Assembly: GCF_018905915.1 (NCBI RefSeq)
Contig: NZ_CP064782.1
Location: 2,418,001 to 2,482,000 of the forward strand
Length of the DNA stretch: 64,000 bases
Direction of reading: 5' to 3'
Origin: Azospira inquinata
Lineage (GTDB): Bacteria > Pseudomonadota > Gammaproteobacteria > Burkholderiales > Rhodocyclaceae
Position numbers and translations under genes: made by a program. Position 1 is the first letter of the stretch. Every line of letters starts with the position of its first letter. Under the pieces are notes generated by a model that saw only the letters and a program-made list of their open reading frames with translations, was not told the origin of the DNA and searched no databases. Shown in pieces: positions 17,980 to 27,329 of this stretch.

Positions 17980-20142
17980 ATGTCCGTAGGAATGCTCAAT
18001 ATCGGGATGTCCGGGATCAATGCCGCCCAAGTGGCCTTGAGTACCACCTCCCACAACATTGCCAATGCCAGCACGTCCGGTTACAACCGGCAGCGCATCG
18101 GGCAGACCTCGTCGGACCCCATTGCCACCGGCTCCGGCTTCGTTGGCCAGGGCACCACGGTGACTACGGTTACCCGGATATACAGCAGCTATATCGCCAA
18201 TCAGGTCAATCAATTCCAGACAACGGCTAGCCAGTATTCCGCCTATTACGGGCAAATCTCCCAGATCAACAATACCCTGGCGGACAGCACCGCCGGGCTG
18301 TCTCCCGCCCTGAGCAGCCTGTTTACCGCCATGCAACAGGTGGCCAGCGATGCTTCTCTGGTGTCGGCCCGCCAGTCCATGGCTTCCGGAGCCCAGACCC
18401 TGGCATCCCGGTTCCAGAGCTTGCAATCCCAGTTGCAGGGTCTCTACGACGGGGTAAATACCCAGTTGCAGAACACGGTGAGCTCCATCAATGCCTACGC
18501 TTCCCAGATCGCCCAGCTGAATCAGCAGATCATCGTTGCCCAAGCTTCTTCCAACCAGCCGGCCAATGATTTGCTGGATAAACGGGATGAGTTGGTCAGT
18601 GAGCTGAACAAGCTGGTGGGGACCACCACGGTAGTGGATTCCAACGGGGCTATGAACGTGTTTATCGGTACCGGCCAGCAGTTGGTGGTGGGTTCTTCCT
18701 CCCAAACCTTGGATGCCCGACCCTCCGCCGCTGATCCCCAGCGTTATACGGTAGGGATACTGTCCAATAAAAGTTACCTGGAATTGCCCGAGGATTTGCT
18801 CACCGGCGGCTCCCTGGCTGGGTTGATGAGTTTCCGTGCGGAAAGCCTGGACAGCGCGGCCAATACCTTGGGCCAGATTGCCACTTCCGTGGCTCTGACC
18901 TTCAATGCCCAGCAGTCCCTCGGGCAGGATATGCTGGGCAATACGGCCACCAGCAGCAGCTTCGCCAAGAATATTTTCAATTACGCCCAACCCCAAGCCT
19001 GGGCTAACGGGGGCAATACGGGGAGCGGCACTCTGTCGGCCACCTTTACCAATCCGACCCTGGAATTGAACAACGGCTCTTTCCAGATGGACTACGCAGG
19101 GGGCAGTTATACGGTGACCCGCAAGTCCGACGGCAGCCAATGGACTGGTGCCAGTCTGAACAACGTCATGCAGAGCGTCTATACGGCCACCGGCACCTCC
19201 CTGGACATGACCACGGGCAATTACGCCACCAAGCTCACGGGGAGTGACTACACCGTGTCCTATGACGGCACCAATTACGCTGTGACCCGGGCCTCGGACG
19301 GCAAGCGCTGGACGGACACCAGCCTTACCAATCTTTCCTCTACCATTTCCAAGAGCGAAGGGTTTAGCTTCTCCCTGAGCGCCGGGACCATTAACGCGGG
19401 GGACTCCTTCCTGGTCCAGCCCACCCGCTATGCAGCGGCCAATATTTCCGTGAATTCGGCCATTGCTGCCGATCCCCGGCTGATTGCCGCCGCCGCCCCC
19501 ATTGCCACGGCGGCGACTACGACCAATACGGGGTCCGGCACCATTTCCGCCGGCAGCGTGTCGGCGGGTTATACCGCACCCAGTTCCACCCTGACCATGA
19601 GCTATAACGGGGGCAATCTCAGCTTTGATGCGGGCAATCTGCCCGCCACGGTGACGGTGACCACGGCGTCCGGTACCCAGACCATTACCCTGAATACCAC
19701 CACGGACACCATCCCCTACACCAACCCCAGCACCAGCTACACGGTGAATGGGATGACCTTCTCCCTGGGCGGCTCGCCGGCCAACGGGGACAGCTTTACC
19801 ATCGGCCAGAACACCAAAGGCACCTCCGATTCCCGCAATATTACCCTGCTCAACAAGTTGCAAACCCAGGGCACTACCCAAAGCGGGGATGCGTCCTTTG
19901 CTGATACCTATGCCCAGTTGGTGAGCCAGATCGGTAACCAGACCCGGACCGCCAACACCATTCAGAAAACCCAGCAGAGTTTGACGGACCAGGCCTCCGC
20001 CACCCTCCAGTCCCAATCCGGGGTGAATCTGGATGAGGAAGCCACCAATCTGATCAAGTACCAACAGGCCTATCAGGCCTCCGCCAAAGTGATTCAGATT
20101 GCCAGCCAGCTCTTCAACACGGTCTTGCAGATCAGTAGTTGA
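17980..20142 (+). CDS. flgK: Hook-filament junction protein FlgK (HAP1)
   Basis: FlgK joins hook and filament and is delivered by FlgN. From the ATG at 17980 it is 720 residues; the frame could also open at a TTG at 17968, but that codon is less likely. N-terminal MSVGMLNIGMSGINAAQVALSTTSHNIANASTSGYNRQRI and C-terminal SGVNLDEEATNLIKYQQAYQASAKVIQIASQLFNTVLQI are diagnostic. The middle (about 330-600) is a Ser/Thr/Gly-rich insertion with two similar units (SFQMDYAGGSYTVTRKSDGSQWTG and DYTVSYDGTNYAVTRASDGKRWT), which makes it longer than the roughly 550-residue enterobacterial FlgK. Confidence 0.96.
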   Translation: MSVGMLNIGMSGINAAQVALSTTSHNIANASTSGYNRQRIGQTSSDPIATGSGFVGQGTTVTTVTRIYSSYIANQVNQFQTTASQYSAYYGQISQINNTLADSTAGLSPALSSLFTAMQQVASDASLVSARQSMASGAQTLASRFQSLQSQLQGLYDGVNTQLQNTVSSINAYASQIAQLNQQIIVAQASSNQPANDLLDKRDELVSELNKLVGTTTVVDSNGAMNVFIGTGQQLVVGSSSQTLDARPSAADPQRYTVGILSNKSYLELPEDLLTGGSLAGLMSFRAESLDSAANTLGQIATSVALTFNAQQSLGQDMLGNTATSSSFAKNIFNYAQPQAWANGGNTGSGTLSATFTNPTLELNNGSFQMDYAGGSYTVTRKSDGSQWTGASLNNVMQSVYTATGTSLDMTTGNYATKLTGSDYTVSYDGTNYAVTRASDGKRWTDTSLTNLSSTISKSEGFSFSLSAGTINAGDSFLVQPTRYAAANISVNSAIAADPRLIAAAAPIATAATTTNTGSGTISAGSVSAGYTAPSSTLTMSYNGGNLSFDAGNLPATVTVTTASGTQTITLNTTTDTIPYTNPSTSYTVNGMTFSLGGSPANGDSFTIGQNTKGTSDSRNITLLNKLQTQGTTQSGDASFADTYAQLVSQIGNQTRTANTIQKTQQSLTDQASATLQSQSGVNLDEEATNLIKYQQAYQASAKVIQIASQLFNTVLQISS

Positions 20143-20178
20143 GGCCCCGGTTGACAGTCCGTCCAAGGAGATAAGGCG

Positions 20179-21147
20179 ATGCGCATCAGTACTAGCATGA
20201 TCTACGATGCCGGCGTGTCCGGCATCCAGAATACCCAGGCCAGCGAACTGGATACCTATAACCAGATCGCCACAGGGCGCCGGGTCCTGACCCCCTCCGA
20301 TGATCCGGTGGCAGCGGCCCAGGCCCTGGTGGTGCAGCAATCCCAGTCGGTGACAGCCAATTACGCCACTAACCAGGGCAACGCTCAGGATCGACTGACC
20401 CTGGAGGAAACCCAGCTCCAGTCCGCCGGGGATACCATCCAGGCGGTGCTGGATAAGCTAGTCCAGGCCGGCAATACCTCCCTGAGCGACGTGAACCGGG
20501 CATCCATTGCCCAGGAATTGCAGACCCGGCTGGATGAAATGGTGTCCATCGCCAACAGCCAGGACGGTTCCGGCCACTATATTTTTTCCGGCTATCAGTC
20601 CAACACCCGGCCCTTTTCCGTGAATAACGTCACCGGGCCCTACAGCAACACCAATCCTTATGTGAGCTATAACGGGGATCAGGGCACCATTACCCTCCAG
20701 GTGGATGCGTCCCGGCAGATGGCCGTGTCGGACAACGGGGCCAGCGTGTTCATGCGCATCCAGGACGGCAATGGCAATGTGATTAGCCAGAGCGTTTTCG
20801 ATACCCTGAAAAACGCCATCGACACCCTGAATACCCCCGTGGCCAATAACGCGGCAGCGGCCGCTGCCCTGCCCACCAAGGTGAGCGATGCCATCAACCA
20901 GCTCCACGATGCCTTGAATACGGTGGTGCAGGTGCGAACCTCCGTGGGGGCCCGGCGTTCCGAGCTGGATTCCCTTTCCACCGCCACTTCGGCTGTCAAT
21001 CTCCAGTACAAGACCACCCTGTCTAATCTCCAGGATATGGATTACGCCGACGCTATTTCTTCCCTGAGCAAGCAGCAGGTTCAGCTCCAGGCGGCCCAGA
21101 AGGCCTTTGTCACCGTGTCCAGCCTGAGCCTCTTCAAGCTCATTTAG
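20179..21147 (+). CDS. flgL: Hook-filament junction protein FlgL (HAP3)
   Basis: The second junction protein, 322 residues, starts MRISTSMIYDAGVSGIQNTQASELDTYNQIATGRRVLTPSDDPVAA and ends YADAISSLSKQQVQLQAAQKAFVTVSSLSLFKLI, both typical for FlgL and flagellin-like. 36 bases after flgK behind a CAAGGAG ribosome-binding site, so cotranscribed with it. Confidence 0.97.
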   Translation: MRISTSMIYDAGVSGIQNTQASELDTYNQIATGRRVLTPSDDPVAAAQALVVQQSQSVTANYATNQGNAQDRLTLEETQLQSAGDTIQAVLDKLVQAGNTSLSDVNRASIAQELQTRLDEMVSIANSQDGSGHYIFSGYQSNTRPFSVNNVTGPYSNTNPYVSYNGDQGTITLQVDASRQMAVSDNGASVFMRIQDGNGNVISQSVFDTLKNAIDTLNTPVANNAAAAAALPTKVSDAINQLHDALNTVVQVRTSVGARRSELDSLSTATSAVNLQYKTTLSNLQDMDYADAISSLSKQQVQLQAAQKAFVTVSSLSLFKLI

Positions 21148-21156
21148 GGGGTGACG

Positions 21157-21642
21157 GTGCGACCATTGAGATGGGCCTGGGGAGTGGGGCTGTTGGTTCT
21201 GGTAGGGGGCTGTAGCAGCCTGAATAACAAGACCTATCCCAGTTCCGGACCCCTTGTTCCCACGGCCTCCATCCAGCTCACTTCCAAGGTTTCCTACGCC
21301 CTGGACAATCTGGTGATGACGGCGGCGGGGGCTTGGCTGGCCTATGAGGTGTTCGAGCCCCTGGCCCCTAACTGGGAGCTGGATGAGGCCAAGGTGGGCG
21401 ACGGCCTCTACGTCATCAATCTGCGCATGAAGCGCTTCCACAACGGTGGAGACGGCGAGGCCATGTGGCTGCTGCGGCAGCGGGCAGAAGTGCTACAGCG
21501 GGGGGGCGGCTATGCCTCCTACCGCATTGTGGCCTACGAAGAAGGCATCCAGTCCTCTACCCCCATTCCCCAGCGTTTTTCCCAGGGGCTTGTCCAGCTG
21601 GTCAAGGCCGGGGAGACCGTGACGCCGGGGACGGGCCGCTGA
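21157..21642 (+). CDS. Small putative lipoprotein after flgL
   Basis: A protein of about 161 residues with a lipoprotein signal (WGVGLLVLVGGCSSL; lipobox VGGC) and no family that I can name. The body has a hydrophobic stretch (ALDNLVMTAAGAWLAYEVFEPLAPNWEL) and mixed alpha/beta character afterwards. A GGGGG run ends at 21150, which favours the GTG at 21157 over the GTG at 21151. It follows flgL by about 10 bases and converges on fliR with 10 bases between stops, so it probably belongs to the flgKL unit. A role in the flagellar envelope structure is only a guess from position. Confidence 0.7.
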   Translation: MRPLRWAWGVGLLVLVGGCSSLNNKTYPSSGPLVPTASIQLTSKVSYALDNLVMTAAGAWLAYEVFEPLAPNWELDEAKVGDGLYVINLRMKRFHNGGDGEAMWLLRQRAEVLQRGGGYASYRIVAYEEGIQSSTPIPQRFSQGLVQLVKAGETVTPGTGR

Positions 21643-21652
21643 AGCGCTTCCC

Positions 21653-22450
21653 TTAGGGGCTGCCCCTGATCGAGGGGGGCGGGAAAACGGCGAGCATCTG
21701 CTGGATGCCCTCCATGAACATCCGGCTCAAGGGGGTGACCCAGTAGGACAGGGAGAGGGCCAGCACCACAAAGCCCACCAGCATGGTGATGGGAAAGCCC
21801 ATGGCCATCATATTCAGCTGGGGCGCGGCTCGGGACAGGATAGCCAGGGACATGTTGGTGATGAGCAGGGCCATGATCACGGGCAGGGAGAGGAAGAGGC
21901 CCAGGGAAAAGATCCGGGAGCCGGCCTCCGCCAGATTCAGCCATAGCCCGGCGGTTACCGTATTGGGTGCCAAGGGCAGGACCCGGAAGCTTTCCGCCAG
22001 GGTGGCGATCATCAGCAAATGGCCATTTAGGGCCAGGAACACCAGGCTGGCGCAAAGATTGGTGAATTCGGAAATAACCCCGGTCTGAGCGGCACTGGAG
22101 GGATCGTAAAGGGTAGCAAAGCCCAAGCCCATCTGGGAGCTGATCAGTTCCCCGGCCAGTTCAATGCCGGAGAAAACGAGGCGCATGACAAAGCCTAGGG
22201 CAATCCCGATAAGAATCTGATGGCCCAGGATCAAGAGCCCGATGCCCGAGCCCGGGGGAATATCTTGGGGCACGGTCACCGTGGGGGCGATGGCCAGGGT
22301 CAATGCCAGGCCGAAAACCAGACGGATGCGCCGGGGCAGGGCGGCGTTGTTGAAGATGGGGGCAGTGGCGGCAAAGGCCAGAATGCGGGCCAGGGGATAG
22401 AAATAGGCGGCCAGCAGGGCGTCCAGTTGGGCGGAACTGAAGGTGATCAC
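21653..22450 (-). CDS. fliR: Flagellar export gate protein FliR
   Basis: FliR is a membrane component of the FliPQR export channel. The 265-residue protein is very hydrophobic with the family segments AFAATAPIFNNAALPRRIRLVFGLALTLAIAP and LVFSGIELAGELISSQMGLGFATLYDPSS. It starts with a GTG at 22450, five bases after the fliQ stop. Last gene of the fliK-to-fliR series. Confidence 0.96.
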   Translation of the reverse strand: MITFSSAQLDALLAAYFYPLARILAFAATAPIFNNAALPRRIRLVFGLALTLAIAPTVTVPQDIPPGSGIGLLILGHQILIGIALGFVMRLVFSGIELAGELISSQMGLGFATLYDPSSAAQTGVISEFTNLCASLVFLALNGHLLMIATLAESFRVLPLAPNTVTAGLWLNLAEAGSRIFSLGLFLSLPVIMALLITNMSLAILSRAAPQLNMMAMGFPITMLVGFVVLALSLSYWVTPLSRMFMEGIQQMLAVFPPPSIRGSP

Positions 22451-22454
22451 CCGC

Positions 22455-22724
22455 TTACCCGATCAGGCTGGGAATGCTGTTGAAAAGGCGCTGGATGTAG
22501 TCGGTGAACAGCTGAATCATCCAGGGGCCGGCGAACACCAGGGTAAGAAACATGGCGATCAGCTTGGGCACGAAGGACAGGGTGGCCTCATTGAGGGAAG
22601 TGGCGGCCTGGAAAATACTCACCAGCAGACCCACCACCAGGGCCACCAGCAATAGGGGGCCGGAAATCAGGAGGGTCATTTCCAGGGCCTGACGGCCAAT
22701 ATCCATGACGGTTTCGGGGGTCAT
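22455..22724 (-). CDS. fliQ: Flagellar export gate protein FliQ
   Basis: The 89-residue FliQ has two membrane helices and the family motif [52 protein letters not shown]. It wraps the FliP pore together with FliR. Its start overlaps the fliP stop by four bases. Confidence 0.97.
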   Translation of the reverse strand: MTPETVMDIGRQALEMTLLISGPLLLVALVVGLLVSIFQAATSLNEATLSFVPKLIAMFLTLVFAGPWMIQLFTDYIQRLFNSIPSLIG

Positions 22725-23467
22725 GTGGCGAAACTCTGCACGAGGGAGCCCAGGATCAGATGCCAGCCGTCCACCAGCACAAACAGCATCATCTTGAAGG
22801 GCATGGCCACCATGGTGGGGGACATCATCATCATCCCCATGGCCATGAGGGTACTGCCCACCACCATGTCAATGATGAGGAAGGGAATGAAAATGATGAA
22901 GCCGATCTGGAAGGCGGTCTTCAATTCGGAGGTGACGAAGGCTGGCACCAGAATGTGAAAGGGCACCGCCTCCGGGCCGGACAGCTTGTCGATATGGGCC
23001 ATCTGGGCGAAGAGGGCGATGTCCGATTCCCGGGTCTGCTTGAGCATAAAACCCCGCAGGGGCTGCTCCGCCCGGGTCAGGGCTTCCTGAAAGCTGATCT
23101 GATTGGCGGAAAAGGGCTGGTAGGCATCCGTATAAATCTTGTCTGCCACCGGGGACATGACAAAAAAGGTGAGGAACAGGGAAAGCCCGATGACGATCTG
23201 GTTGGGCGGCGTGGTTTGCAGGCCCATGGCGTGGCGCAGCAGGGACAGCACAATGACGATCCGGGTGAAGGCAGTCATCATCAGCAGGGCCGCCGGGATG
23301 AAGGTGAGCCCGGTGATGATGAGCAGGGTCTGGACGGACAGGGTGTAATTCTGCCCGCCCCCCGGGGCCGGGGTGCTGGTAAAGGCGGGAATGCCGCCGC
23401 TAGCCTGGGCTAGGGCGCCCAAAGGCAGAAGCAGGGCGATCAGGAAAAACAGCTTACGGGCGTTCAT
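22721..23467 (-). CDS. fliP: Flagellar export gate protein FliP
   Basis: FliP forms the pentameric core of the export pore. The 248-residue precursor has a cleavable signal ([22 protein letters not shown]) and the FliP signatures ([89 protein letters not shown]). Overlaps fliO by 14 bases. Confidence 0.98.
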   Translation of the reverse strand: MNARKLFFLIALLLPLGALAQASGGIPAFTSTPAPGGGQNYTLSVQTLLIITGLTFIPAALLMMTAFTRIVIVLSLLRHAMGLQTTPPNQIVIGLSLFLTFFVMSPVADKIYTDAYQPFSANQISFQEALTRAEQPLRGFMLKQTRESDIALFAQMAHIDKLSGPEAVPFHILVPAFVTSELKTAFQIGFIIFIPFLIIDMVVGSTLMAMGMMMMSPTMVAMPFKMMLFVLVDGWHLILGSLVQSFAT

Positions 23468-23912
23468 GCTTGCGGGAAAAATGATCCAGCCACTGTTGGA
23501 AAGCAGGAGGTAAGGGGGAGGCCGGTGGCGGCGGCAGCTGGCCCTTGGGCAGGGTGTGCAGGGTGCGAATCTGGCCCGGGCCTACGCCTACTACCAGCCA
23601 GGTTTCCTCCACCTCTAACAGAACAATCCGCTCCCGGTTGCCGATGGCGATGCCCCCCACCACTTTCAAGGGGCCACTGCCGAAAGGCCGTCCCCCGTTC
23701 AGGCGGCGGATGAGAAAAGCCGCACCGAAGAGCAGTGCCAGCACCAGGGCCAAGCCGAGAAAGGCCTGGAACACATTGGCGAAGGACAGGCCCGGGGCCG
23801 GGGGCGGAGGATTGCTGCCGGGCGCGGCTTCCGCCGACCAGGCCGACAGGGCCAGAACCCCGGACAGGGCTCGGGCGGCAAGGGGGTGAAAAAGGCGGGA
23901 AAAGGAGGGCAC
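23454..23912 (-). CDS. fliO: Flagellar biosynthesis protein FliO
   Basis: FliO assists assembly of the FliP pore. The 152-residue protein has an N-terminal signal-like stretch, a membrane helix ([25 protein letters not shown]) and the short beta-rich cytoplasmic tail ([43 protein letters not shown]). The start is a GTG without a convincing ribosome-binding site, so the exact start is uncertain. A strong intrinsic terminator lies between fliN and this gene. Confidence 0.88.
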   Translation of the reverse strand: MPSFSRLFHPLAARALSGVLALSAWSAEAAPGSNPPPPAPGLSFANVFQAFLGLALVLALLFGAAFLIRRLNGGRPFGSGPLKVVGGIAIGNRERIVLLEVEETWLVVGVGPGQIRTLHTLPKGQLPPPPASPLPPAFQQWLDHFSRKHERP

Positions 23913-23968
23913 GGAGGGCGGGGAATCCGGGTAAAAAGCCCGGCTATCTTAATCCATGCGGGGCAAAT

Positions 23969-23996
23969 AAAAAACCGCCCCATGGCGGGGGCGGTT
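23969..23996 (-). terminator. Intrinsic terminator between fliN and fliO
   Basis: On the minus strand AACCGCCCC pairs perfectly with GGGGCGGTT around a 5-6 base loop and runs directly into six Ts. It lies 16 bases after the fliN stop. It should end or attenuate transcription inside the fliK-fliR series. Confidence 0.85.
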
Positions 23997-24011
23997 CGGT
24001 GGCCGGGGCGA

Positions 24012-24485
24012 TTAGCGGCTGATTTTGCGCATCCGTTCGGCGGGGGTGATGATGTCCGTCAGGCGGATACCGAATTTGTCATTGACCACCACCACTTCCC
24101 CCTGGGCGATCAGGGTGCCGTTCACCAGTACGTCCATGGGTTCCCCGGCTAGGGCGTCCAGTTCCACCACGGAGCCGTGGGCCAGCTGGAGCAGGTTGCG
24201 GATGGTGATTTTGGTCCGACCCAGTTCCACGGTGAGTTGCACCGGGATATCCAGGATCATGTCCAGTTCATGCATCATCCCGCCTTCGCCGCCCGCGGGG
24301 GCGAAGGATTGGAAAATATTGGCAGGCTTGGCTTCCGGGGCGGCGGGGGCGGCGGCCGGGGTCGGTTCCACCGCTTCCTGTTCGGCCATGGCGGCAGCCC
24401 AGTCATCCTCCGTGATGGCGTCGGCGGCGGCTTGCGCTTCGTTCTCTGCCGGTTGGTCCGCCGCCACGTTTTCTTCTTCAGACAT
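24012..24485 (-). CDS. fliN: Flagellar switch protein FliN
   Basis: FliN forms the lower C ring and binds the export ATPase complex. The 157-residue protein has an acidic, alanine/proline-rich N-terminal extension (about 1-75) and a C-terminal SpoA domain (LDMILDIPVQLTVELGRTKITIRNLLQLAHGSVVELDALAGEPMDVLVNGTLIAQGEVVVVNDKFGIRLTDI), characteristic of FliN. Start overlaps the fliM stop by 8 bases. Confidence 0.97.
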   Translation of the reverse strand: MSEEENVAADQPAENEAQAAADAITEDDWAAAMAEQEAVEPTPAAAPAAPEAKPANIFQSFAPAGGEGGMMHELDMILDIPVQLTVELGRTKITIRNLLQLAHGSVVELDALAGEPMDVLVNGTLIAQGEVVVVNDKFGIRLTDIITPAERMRKISR

Positions 24486-25482
24486 GGGTGTCTCCCAGAT
24501 TTAGTTCGGTTCCGTCGGCGTTGACGAATTCCTTGACCTTGATGGCGTACTGGCCGTTTTGCTGGCCGTATTCGCATTCCATGATGGGCACGCCGTCCAC
24601 CTGGGCCATGATTTTATCTTCAAGACTGACGCCAATGACGTCCCCGGGTTTCATTTTCAGAACCTGGCGCAGGGAAATGGTGGCGTGGGCCAGGGTGGCC
24701 ACTAGTTCTACCTCGGCGGACTGGAGCTGGCGGCGCAGGGTGCCGACCCAGCGCTTGTCCGTGGACAGCTGATCGCTCTGCATGGAGCTGTAGAGCAGGT
24801 CCCGGATAGGTTCCACCATGGAATAGGGGACGCAGATGTGCATGTCCGCCGTGGCGCCGCCAAATTCCAGGGTGAAGTTGGTGGACACCACGATTTCCGA
24901 GGGGGTGGCGATATTGGCGAACTGGGAGTTCATTTCCGAGCGGATGTACTCGAATTTGAGCTCATAAACCGGCTTCCAGGAGCGTTCGTATTCGGCGAAC
25001 ACCACGTGGAGCATGCCCTGGATGATGCGCTGTTCCGTGGCGGTGAAATCCCGCCCTTCCACCCGGGTGTGGAAGCGGCCGTCGCCGCCGAACATGTTGT
25101 CCACCACCAGGAACACCAGATTGGGGTCGAAAACCACCAGGGCCGTGCCCCGCAGGGGTTTGACCGCCACTAGGTTGAGGTTGGTGGGCACCACCAGATT
25201 GCGGATGAATTCGCTGTATTTCTGGACCTTGATGGGGCCCACGGAAATTTCCGCATTACGGTGCATGTAATTGAACAGGCCGATGCGGAGATAACGGGCA
25301 AAGCGCTCGTTGATCAGTTCCAGGGTGGGCATACGCCCACGGACGATGCGTTCCTGGGTGCCCAGGTTGTAGTTGCGGACTGCGCCCTGTTGCTCTTCCG
25401 GGGCGTCCGGCTCGTCACTTTCCCCCGTGACGCCCTTGAGCAGGGCGTCAACTTCTTCCTGGGAGAGGAAATCCTGGGACAT
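24478..25482 (-). CDS. fliM: Flagellar switch protein FliM
   Basis: FliM binds phospho-CheY and links FliG to FliN. The 334-residue protein has the N-terminal CheY-binding peptide (MSQDFLSQEEVDALLKG), a middle domain with the conserved NMFGGDGRFH, and a C-terminal SpoA domain (MKPGDVIGVSLEDKIMAQVDGVPIMECEYGQQNGQYAIKV). Its length is normal for the family. Confidence 0.98.
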   Translation of the reverse strand: MSQDFLSQEEVDALLKGVTGESDEPDAPEEQQGAVRNYNLGTQERIVRGRMPTLELINERFARYLRIGLFNYMHRNAEISVGPIKVQKYSEFIRNLVVPTNLNLVAVKPLRGTALVVFDPNLVFLVVDNMFGGDGRFHTRVEGRDFTATEQRIIQGMLHVVFAEYERSWKPVYELKFEYIRSEMNSQFANIATPSEIVVSTNFTLEFGGATADMHICVPYSMVEPIRDLLYSSMQSDQLSTDKRWVGTLRRQLQSAEVELVATLAHATISLRQVLKMKPGDVIGVSLEDKIMAQVDGVPIMECEYGQQNGQYAIKVKEFVNADGTELNLGDTHV

Positions 25483-25500
25483 GGTAAGGGCGGTTTTCGC

Positions 25501-26031
25501 TTATTGAATGATGAAGGAGGTAAACAGCACGTCCTTGACCGGGCCGTCTTTACCCTTGGTCTCCGGCGAAAGGATGCCGTTCATCTGTTCCTTCATATCC
25601 TTCGCCAGGGCTTCCTTGCCTTCCGTGGACATGAGGTCGGAGGCCTTTTTCGAAGACAGGAGCAGCATGACCGCATTGCGCAGCCGGGGCATGTGCAGCT
25701 TCATTTTTTCCCCGGAGGGAACGTCCGTCAGTTCCACGGAAACGCCGATCTGGAGATACTGGTCCCCCGCATCCGCATCGGGCACCAGATTGACGGTAAA
25801 GGTATCCAGGGCCACATAGACCGGCGGTTCTTCCTTTTCGCTCTTTTTCTTTTTCACGGTTTCGGACGGGGCATCTTCGTCATCCCCGCCATCGTGGGAT
25901 TTCATCATGAACAGGGCCGCGCCACCGCCAGCGACGATGAGAAAGACCACGGCAACGATGATAATTAACAGCTTGCCTTTTTTCTTCGGCGCTTCTTCGC
26001 CTGCTTCCGGCTTGGCTTCGGCTTTAGCCAT
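25501..26031 (-). CDS. fliL: Flagellar basal-body-associated protein FliL
   Basis: FliL surrounds stator units and supports torque. The 176-residue protein has a basic N-terminus, one membrane helix (GKLLIIIVAVVFLIVAGGGAALFMM), an acidic/lysine-rich linker and a periplasmic domain (YVALDTFTVNLVPDADAGDQYLQIGVSVEL...LLLSSKKASDLMSTEGKEALAKDMKEQMNGIL). The 69-base gap to fliK is AT-rich; I see no clear promoter in it. Confidence 0.95.
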   Translation of the reverse strand: MAKAEAKPEAGEEAPKKKGKLLIIIVAVVFLIVAGGGAALFMMKSHDGGDDEDAPSETVKKKKSEKEEPPVYVALDTFTVNLVPDADAGDQYLQIGVSVELTDVPSGEKMKLHMPRLRNAVMLLLSSKKASDLMSTEGKEALAKDMKEQMNGILSPETKGKDGPVKDVLFTSFIIQ

Positions 26032-26100
26032 CGGTGAGACTCCTTGTGGGATATATAGCGTTCAATTCTATTACGGCTGTAAAGTCCCTACAGCATTTCT

Positions 26101-27267
26101 TCAGGCAAAGGTGTCCACCAGGCCCAGGTTGCTGGTCAGGGTACGGCTGGGCAGGGGCATGGCATCCCCTTCATCCCCCATGCCGCCGGTAAAGCCACCG
26201 CTACTGCGGGAACCGGAACCACCTTGGCTGGCAGCACCGTCGTTCCAGGCCTGGCGGAAGGATTCGCTACTCACGTTGGCTTGACCTAGTTGCACCCCCG
26301 CATCCTGCATCATGTCCCGCAGCTGGGGCAGGGCCTTCTCCAGGGCATCCCGCACTTCCGCGTGGGGGGAAACGAAGACCGCGCTGGCCTGATCGCCGTG
26401 AATGTTGAGAGTTACTTCTAGGGGGCCCAGGTGGGGCGGATTGAGGGTGAGCTGGGCCGTCTGTTTATCCTGTCCGGCCAGCCATACCACCTTCTGACTC
26501 ACCTCGTTACCCCAGTTGGGATTATTCACCGGAGTCTGAACCTGGAAATTTTTATCCGCCACCTTGGCGGTATCGTTGGGCACGGTGGGGGCGGGGGCGT
26601 TCATGTTGATGGCTGTAGCGGAGCCGTCGCCCTTGGTGCTGTTTTCTTCCGTGGCGGCCAGGAGCTTGTCCTGGAAGTCGGCAAGATTTGCCGTTTCCTT
26701 GCCGCCCGTATCCTGGGCCAAAACCGCGGTTTTGGCCGCTTTTTCCTGGGCGGCGGTGAGCAGAGGATTGGTCTGGGTTTGACCGCTACCCGCCAGGGGC
26801 GCTTCGGTCCCCAGCTCGGCGGCACCGTTGGTGGTGGGGGCTTGAGGCTGGGGCGTCTGGGTCGGGGGCAGCTGGCCGTTTACCAGGCCCAGGGCGGCCA
26901 GCAGGGCGCTGTTGTCGTCCGTTTTGCCCGTATCGGCGCTGGGGACATCGCTCTTGTCCGTAGTCCCCGTGGTGGTCTGGGCCGTGTCCTGGGCCTTGCC
27001 GGTCTTGGCATTGCCCAGATGGGAGAGGAGCAGGGCAGCGAAGTTGGTGGTAATGCCGCCCCCGTTCTCCTGCTCGTTAGCGCTGCCGTTGTTTTCCGGA
27101 GCCTGGGGCGTGGCATTGCTGGCGGCGGTTTTGAGGTTATTGCTCTTGCTCCCGACCGCATTGCCGTTGGCCGGGGTGGCAACGGTGGTGGGGGAGGGGG
27201 ATTTACCGGCAGAGGCGACGGTATTGAGCAAGGCCGCAGTGGTATTGGCGACAGCGGTGCTGGGCAT
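26101..27267 (-). CDS. fliK: Flagellar hook-length control protein FliK
   Basis: FliK is the secreted ruler that sets hook length and triggers the FlhB switch. The 388-residue protein has a low-complexity Ala/Thr/Asn/Gly-rich N-terminal region (about 1-250) and the conserved C-terminal domain (WGNEVSQKVVWLAGQDKQTAQLTLNPPHLGPLEVTLNIHGDQASAVFVSPHAEVRDALEKALPQLRDMMQDAGVQLGQANV). A consensus sigma-54 site lies 38 bases upstream. A second FliK-like protein is encoded at 37197-38336. Confidence 0.96.
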   Translation of the reverse strand: MPSTAVANTTAALLNTVASAGKSPSPTTVATPANGNAVGSKSNNLKTAASNATPQAPENNGSANEQENGGGITTNFAALLLSHLGNAKTGKAQDTAQTTTGTTDKSDVPSADTGKTDDNSALLAALGLVNGQLPPTQTPQPQAPTTNGAAELGTEAPLAGSGQTQTNPLLTAAQEKAAKTAVLAQDTGGKETANLADFQDKLLAATEENSTKGDGSATAINMNAPAPTVPNDTAKVADKNFQVQTPVNNPNWGNEVSQKVVWLAGQDKQTAQLTLNPPHLGPLEVTLNIHGDQASAVFVSPHAEVRDALEKALPQLRDMMQDAGVQLGQANVSSESFRQAWNDGAASQGGSGSRSSGGFTGGMGDEGDAMPLPSRTLTSNLGLVDTFA

Positions 27268-27304
27268 GGCGGGATCCTTCAGCGACTATGTTTGGACCAT
27301 AGTC

Positions 27305-27320
27305 AGCAAGCATCGTGCCA
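27305..27320 (-). promoter_or_regulatory. Sigma-54 promoter of fliK operon
   Basis: On the minus strand TGGCACGATGCTTGCT is a complete match to the sigma-54 consensus TGGCACG-N4-TTGCT, with GG at 27319-27318 and GC at 27307-27306. Initiation is expected near 27294, 27 bases before the fliK ATG. It sits in the gap between fliJ and fliK, making fliK-L-M-N a separate unit from fliF-J. Confidence 0.92.
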
Positions 27321-27329
27321 GTTGTAAAT

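Noticed and set aside
19075..19330. Internal repeat in flgK as a sign of a mobile insertion
   Set aside because: Two similar protein segments are present, but there are no flanking repeats or frame disruption; it is an ordinary variable-domain duplication.
17956..20340. Open frame of nearly 800 codons antisense to flgK
   Set aside because: Same shadow effect; the + strand frame is clearly FlgK with conserved ends.
26032..26100. Possible promoter before fliL (TTTACA and TATATA on the minus strand)
   Set aside because: The spacing between the two boxes is about 20 bases, too long for a convincing sigma-70 promoter.
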